Source of the DNA: Lacrimispora celerecrescens
GTDB taxonomy: Bacteria; Bacillota; Clostridia; Lachnospirales; Lachnospiraceae
Direction: 5' to 3'
DNA length: 64,000 nt
NCBI RefSeq assembly: GCF_000732605.1
Contig: NZ_JPME01000002.1
Coordinates: 186,001-250,000, forward strand
The position numbers and the translations under genes are program-made. A model generated the notes under the pieces. It searched no databases. It saw nothing but the letters and a program-made list of their open reading frames with translations, and had not been told where the DNA came from. How positions within the stretch are numbered: the first letter of the stretch is position 1; the number at the start of each line of letters is the position of its first letter. Of the stretch, positions 61,518 to 64,000 are shown one piece after another.

Positions 61518-62524
61518 AAAGCCGCCGGTCTGAAGGGAAAATCCTTAGGTTTTTACTGAAGCAGATTATACGGATGGCAGTCCTCCTTTTTCTGGTTAGT
61601 GCAGCCGCCTTTTTTCTGGTATCGGTTTCCCCCATAGATCCTTTAAAGGTCAATGTAGGCCAGGTAGCTCTTGGCTCCATGAGCCAGGAGCAGATCGCAA
61701 AGCTTTCGGAGTACTGGGGAACCAACTTACCGCCGGCAGAACGATTTCTTTCCTGGGCAGGCGACTTTTTAAAGGGAGATATGGGAACTTCTCTTTTATA
61801 CCGCCAGCCGGTTTCCCATGTAATTGGAATGAAGCTGTCAAATTCCCTGTGGCTGATGGCAGTTTCCTGGCTGGTTTCCGGAGGAATCGGTTTTGCCCTG
61901 GGAACTCTTGCTGGCGCGAACAAGGGAAAAGCGGTGGATAAGGTGATCTCCGCTTATGCTCTTATAACTGCAAGCACTCCGGCCTTCTGGCTGGCGCTGG
62001 TGTTTTTGATGGTGTTTGCTGTCTGGCTTAAGATGCTTCCCATTGGGCTAAGCGTTCCCATAGGAATGGAAGCGGCAGAGGTCACTTTAAAGGATCGGGT
62101 GGTGCATGGAATCTTGCCCTGCCTGACCCTTTCCATTACCGGAATGTCTAATATTCTTCTCCATACAAGGGGGAAAATGATCCAGGTCATGGAAAGTGAT
62201 TATGTCCTTTTTGCAAGAGCAAGAGGAGAGTCCAAAAGCCGGATTGTCTTTCGGCACGGAATCAGGAATATTCTCCTGCCTGCCCTGACCCTTCAGCTGG
62301 CTTCAGTCAGCGAAATCTTTGGAGGCTCGGTTTTGGTAGAACAAGTATTTTCCTATCCGGGACTGGGCCAGGCGGCTGTGACGGCCGGACTTGGCGGTGA
62401 TATCCCTTTGCTTCTGGGAATCACGGTTATTAGTGCGGCTATTGTATTTACAGGAAATTTTATTGCAAACGTACTTTACGGCGTGGTGGACCCAAGAATG
62501 AGGAAAGGGAGGAAGGTCGCATGA
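61514..62524 (+). CDS. ABC transporter permease (NikB/DppB type)
   Basis: A 336-residue permease with about six helices. It begins LRFLLKQIIRMAVLLFLVSAAAFF, and carries the EAA-type loop YVLFARARGESKSRIVFRHG and the C-terminal GLGGDIPLLLGITVI typical of DppB/NikB. ATG 61514 overlaps the binding-protein stop (ATGA). It pairs with the next gene. Confidence 0.9.
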   Translation: MKSRRSEGKILRFLLKQIIRMAVLLFLVSAAAFFLVSVSPIDPLKVNVGQVALGSMSQEQIAKLSEYWGTNLPPAERFLSWAGDFLKGDMGTSLLYRQPVSHVIGMKLSNSLWLMAVSWLVSGGIGFALGTLAGANKGKAVDKVISAYALITASTPAFWLALVFLMVFAVWLKMLPIGLSVPIGMEAAEVTLKDRVVHGILPCLTLSITGMSNILLHTRGKMIQVMESDYVLFARARGESKSRIVFRHGIRNILLPALTLQLASVSEIFGGSVLVEQVFSYPGLGQAAVTAGLGGDIPLLLGITVISAAIVFTGNFIANVLYGVVDPRMRKGRKVA

Positions 62525-63345
62525 AACTATGGAATGGCCGGAAGTCCATGGTATGCCTCCTGGTGCTTTTCATCTCCCTTTTGGCAGCTGTGACCATTGC
62601 CGGGCAGCTTTATAAAACAGAGGCCCTTGTCACTGATTTTTCCAGAAAAAATATGCCGCCCTGTTTTTCTCACCCCTTTGGAACAGACTGGATGGGACGG
62701 GATATGTTTGCGCGGACCTTGACCGGTCTATCCATGAGCATCCGCATTGGTCTTCTCACAGCAGCAGTCAGCACAACGTTTGCTTTTTTACTAGGACTTT
62801 TTGCAGCGTCCATGGGAAAGGCAGCGGATGGGCTTGTGGTTGGGCTCATCGATCTTGTCATGGGAATCCCCCATATCCTCCTGCTGGTTTTGATCTCCTT
62901 TGCTTTGGGGAAAGGCTTTAAGGGTGTTGTAGTGGGAATTTCTTTGACTCACTGGACCTCCCTTGCCAGGCTGATCAGGGGAGAGGTTCTTCAGCTTAAG
63001 GAGAGCCAGTACATAAAGATTGCCCGTAAGCTTGGCCACGGCGGATTTGAAACAGCCCTTAAGCATATGACGCCTCATTTGATTCCCCAGCTTCTGGTGG
63101 GGCTTGTACTGTTATTTCCCCATGCCATTCTTCATGAGGCCAGCATCACGTTCCTGGGCTTTGGGCTTTCTTCTGAGCAGCCGGCCATCGGCGTGATCCT
63201 GTCAGAGAGCATGAAATACCTGGCAATGGGAAAATGGTGGCTGGCGCTGTTTCCGGGAGCATTTCTGGTTGTTGTTGTTTTGCTGTTTCATCTAACAGGA
63301 GAGATGGTGGGCAGGCTTATGGACCCGGGTGCTCTGCATCAGTAG
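62521..63345 (+). CDS. ABC transporter permease (NikC/DppC type)
   Basis: A 274-residue permease. The N-terminal HPFGTDWMGRDMFARTLTG motif near residue 57 is characteristic of the DppC/NikC family. The EAA loop is YIKIARKLGHGGFETALKHM near 161, and the C-terminus has the usual GLSSEQPAIGVILSES-type segment. It overlaps the previous gene by four bases. Confidence 0.9.
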   Translation: MKLWNGRKSMVCLLVLFISLLAAVTIAGQLYKTEALVTDFSRKNMPPCFSHPFGTDWMGRDMFARTLTGLSMSIRIGLLTAAVSTTFAFLLGLFAASMGKAADGLVVGLIDLVMGIPHILLLVLISFALGKGFKGVVVGISLTHWTSLARLIRGEVLQLKESQYIKIARKLGHGGFETALKHMTPHLIPQLLVGLVLLFPHAILHEASITFLGFGLSSEQPAIGVILSESMKYLAMGKWWLALFPGAFLVVVVLLFHLTGEMVGRLMDPGALHQ

Positions 63346-63356
63346 GAGGAAATGGA

Positions 63357-64000
63357 TTGGAAGAGAAGAAAACGGTTCTGTCGGTAAAAAACCTGTCAGT
63401 ATCATTTACCCAATATGAACGATGGATCAAAAGGACCACTCTTTTGGCCGTCAAGGACGTTAGCCTGACCGTAAGAGAAGGAGAACTGGTGGCTGTGGTG
63501 GGTTCCAGCGGTTCGGGAAAAAGTCTTCTGGCCCATGGCGTGCTGGGAATCCTGCCTTATAATGCGGCCTGGTCCGGAGAAATCTCTTATTATGGGGAGA
63601 AGCTTACTGAGAAACGGATGGGGCAGCTTCGGGGAAAGGAGATCGTTTTGGTCCCTCAAAGCGTTTCCTATCTGGATCCCCTAATGAAGGCAGGGGCTCA
63701 GATCAGAAATGGAAAACGAGATCAGGGGAGCATGGGCGAAAGCCTTAAAACCCTTAAGCGGTATGGACTTGATGAAACTGTGGAAAAGCTTTATCCCTTT
63801 GAGTTGTCGGGGGGAATGACCAGAAGGATCCTGATTTCCACAGCTGTCATGGAAAAGCCTAAGCTGGTAATAGCAGATGAGCCTACACCGGGCCTTCATC
63901 TGGAAGCGGCAAAGCGGGTGTTGTCCCATTTTCGGGAAATGGCTGATGAAGGAGCCGGTGTACTTCTCATCACTCATGACCTGGAGCTGGCATTGGAGGT
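63357..64000 (+). CDS. ABC transporter ATP-binding protein (NikD/OppD type), 3' end cut by window
   Basis: The frame is open from TTG 63357 to the right edge (about 214 residues visible). TTG is chosen because AGGAGGA (63344-63350) is six bases upstream; the ATG at 63353 leads to an early stop. Walker A is VGSSGSGKSLL near residue 44, the signature is ELSGGMTRRIL near 150, and Walker B is LVIADEPTPGLH near 172. The signature has TRR where OppD proteins usually have RQR, and Walker B ends PGLH rather than TALD. A second ATPase gene is expected beyond the window. Confidence 0.88.
   Translation, partial: MEEKKTVLSVKNLSVSFTQYERWIKRTTLLAVKDVSLTVREGELVAVVGSSGSGKSLLAHGVLGILPYNAAWSGEISYYGEKLTEKRMGQLRGKEIVLVPQSVSYLDPLMKAGAQIRNGKRDQGSMGESLKTLKRYGLDETVEKLYPFELSGGMTRRILISTAVMEKPKLVIADEPTPGLHLEAAKRVLSHFREMADEGAGVLLITHDLELALE

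Overview
The window looks like a chromosomal segment of an anaerobic, fermentative clostridium, most likely a Lachnospiraceae member of the Lacrimispora / Clostridium saccharolyticum-indolis type. This is inferred from Gram-positive ribosome-binding sites, the Bcd-EtfBA module, the 4-hydroxybutyrate pathway genes, a corrinoid/siroheme-type tetrapyrrole operon and many intrinsic terminators. No rRNA, phage, CRISPR or intact transposase gene is present.

Layout. 1-4.1 kb: an AT-rich accessory stretch with the end of a membrane protein, a UvrA-like ABC protein with a MarR regulator, a tRNA-Ser(CGA) and a decayed second tRNA-Ser. 4.1-6.7 kb: an HPr-like protein, a membrane-anchored amidase, a C-GCAxxG-C-C protein and a YwaF-type membrane protein. 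6.8-9.1 kb: a polar amino-acid ABC transporter, followed by a structured non-coding element resembling an IS200/IS605 end. 9.4-20.6 kb: sucD, 4hbD, abfD, two tandem 4-hydroxybutyrate CoA-transferase genes, an NFU-like protein, a LysR regulator and bcd-etfB-etfA. 20.6-23.8 kb: an orphan response regulator with Glu at the phosphoacceptor position, then glpK-glpF on the minus strand. 24.0-35.5 kb: hdrB-hdrC-hdrA, flxD/mvhD, two Fe-S proteins and an FAD/NAD subunit (a Flx-Hdr set), then a soluble fumarate-reductase-like pair, a two-subunit fumarase and a malate/lactate dehydrogenase. 35.6-42.0 kb: hemA, sirC, hemC, cobA-hemD, a methyltransferase and hemL, with no hemB. 42.2-47.0 kb: a flavodoxin-like protein, ftsH and a chemoreceptor. 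47.2-47.6 kb: a candidate ncRNA with a consensus promoter and a strong terminator. 47.6-56.0 kb: a radical SAM protein, azlCD, an AraC regulator with uxuA and an SDR, a second chemoreceptor, a small unknown protein and a LytTR regulator. 56.1-64.0 kb: a mutarotase-like protein, a GT51 transglycosylase, a DnaQ-like exonuclease, a small membrane protein, a GNAT protein and a nickel/peptide-type ABC transporter that runs off the right edge.

How it fits together. The 9.4-35.5 kb region reads as one metabolic theme. Malate would be dehydrated to fumarate and reduced to succinate by an FrdAB-like pair encoded next to a complete Flx-Hdr complex. Succinate (as succinyl-CoA) would then pass through succinate semialdehyde, 4-hydroxybutyrate, 4-hydroxybutyryl-CoA and crotonyl-CoA to butyryl-CoA. 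The individual enzyme families are well supported. The coupling of Flx-Hdr to fumarate reduction is inferred from gene order and is the most interesting hypothesis in the window.
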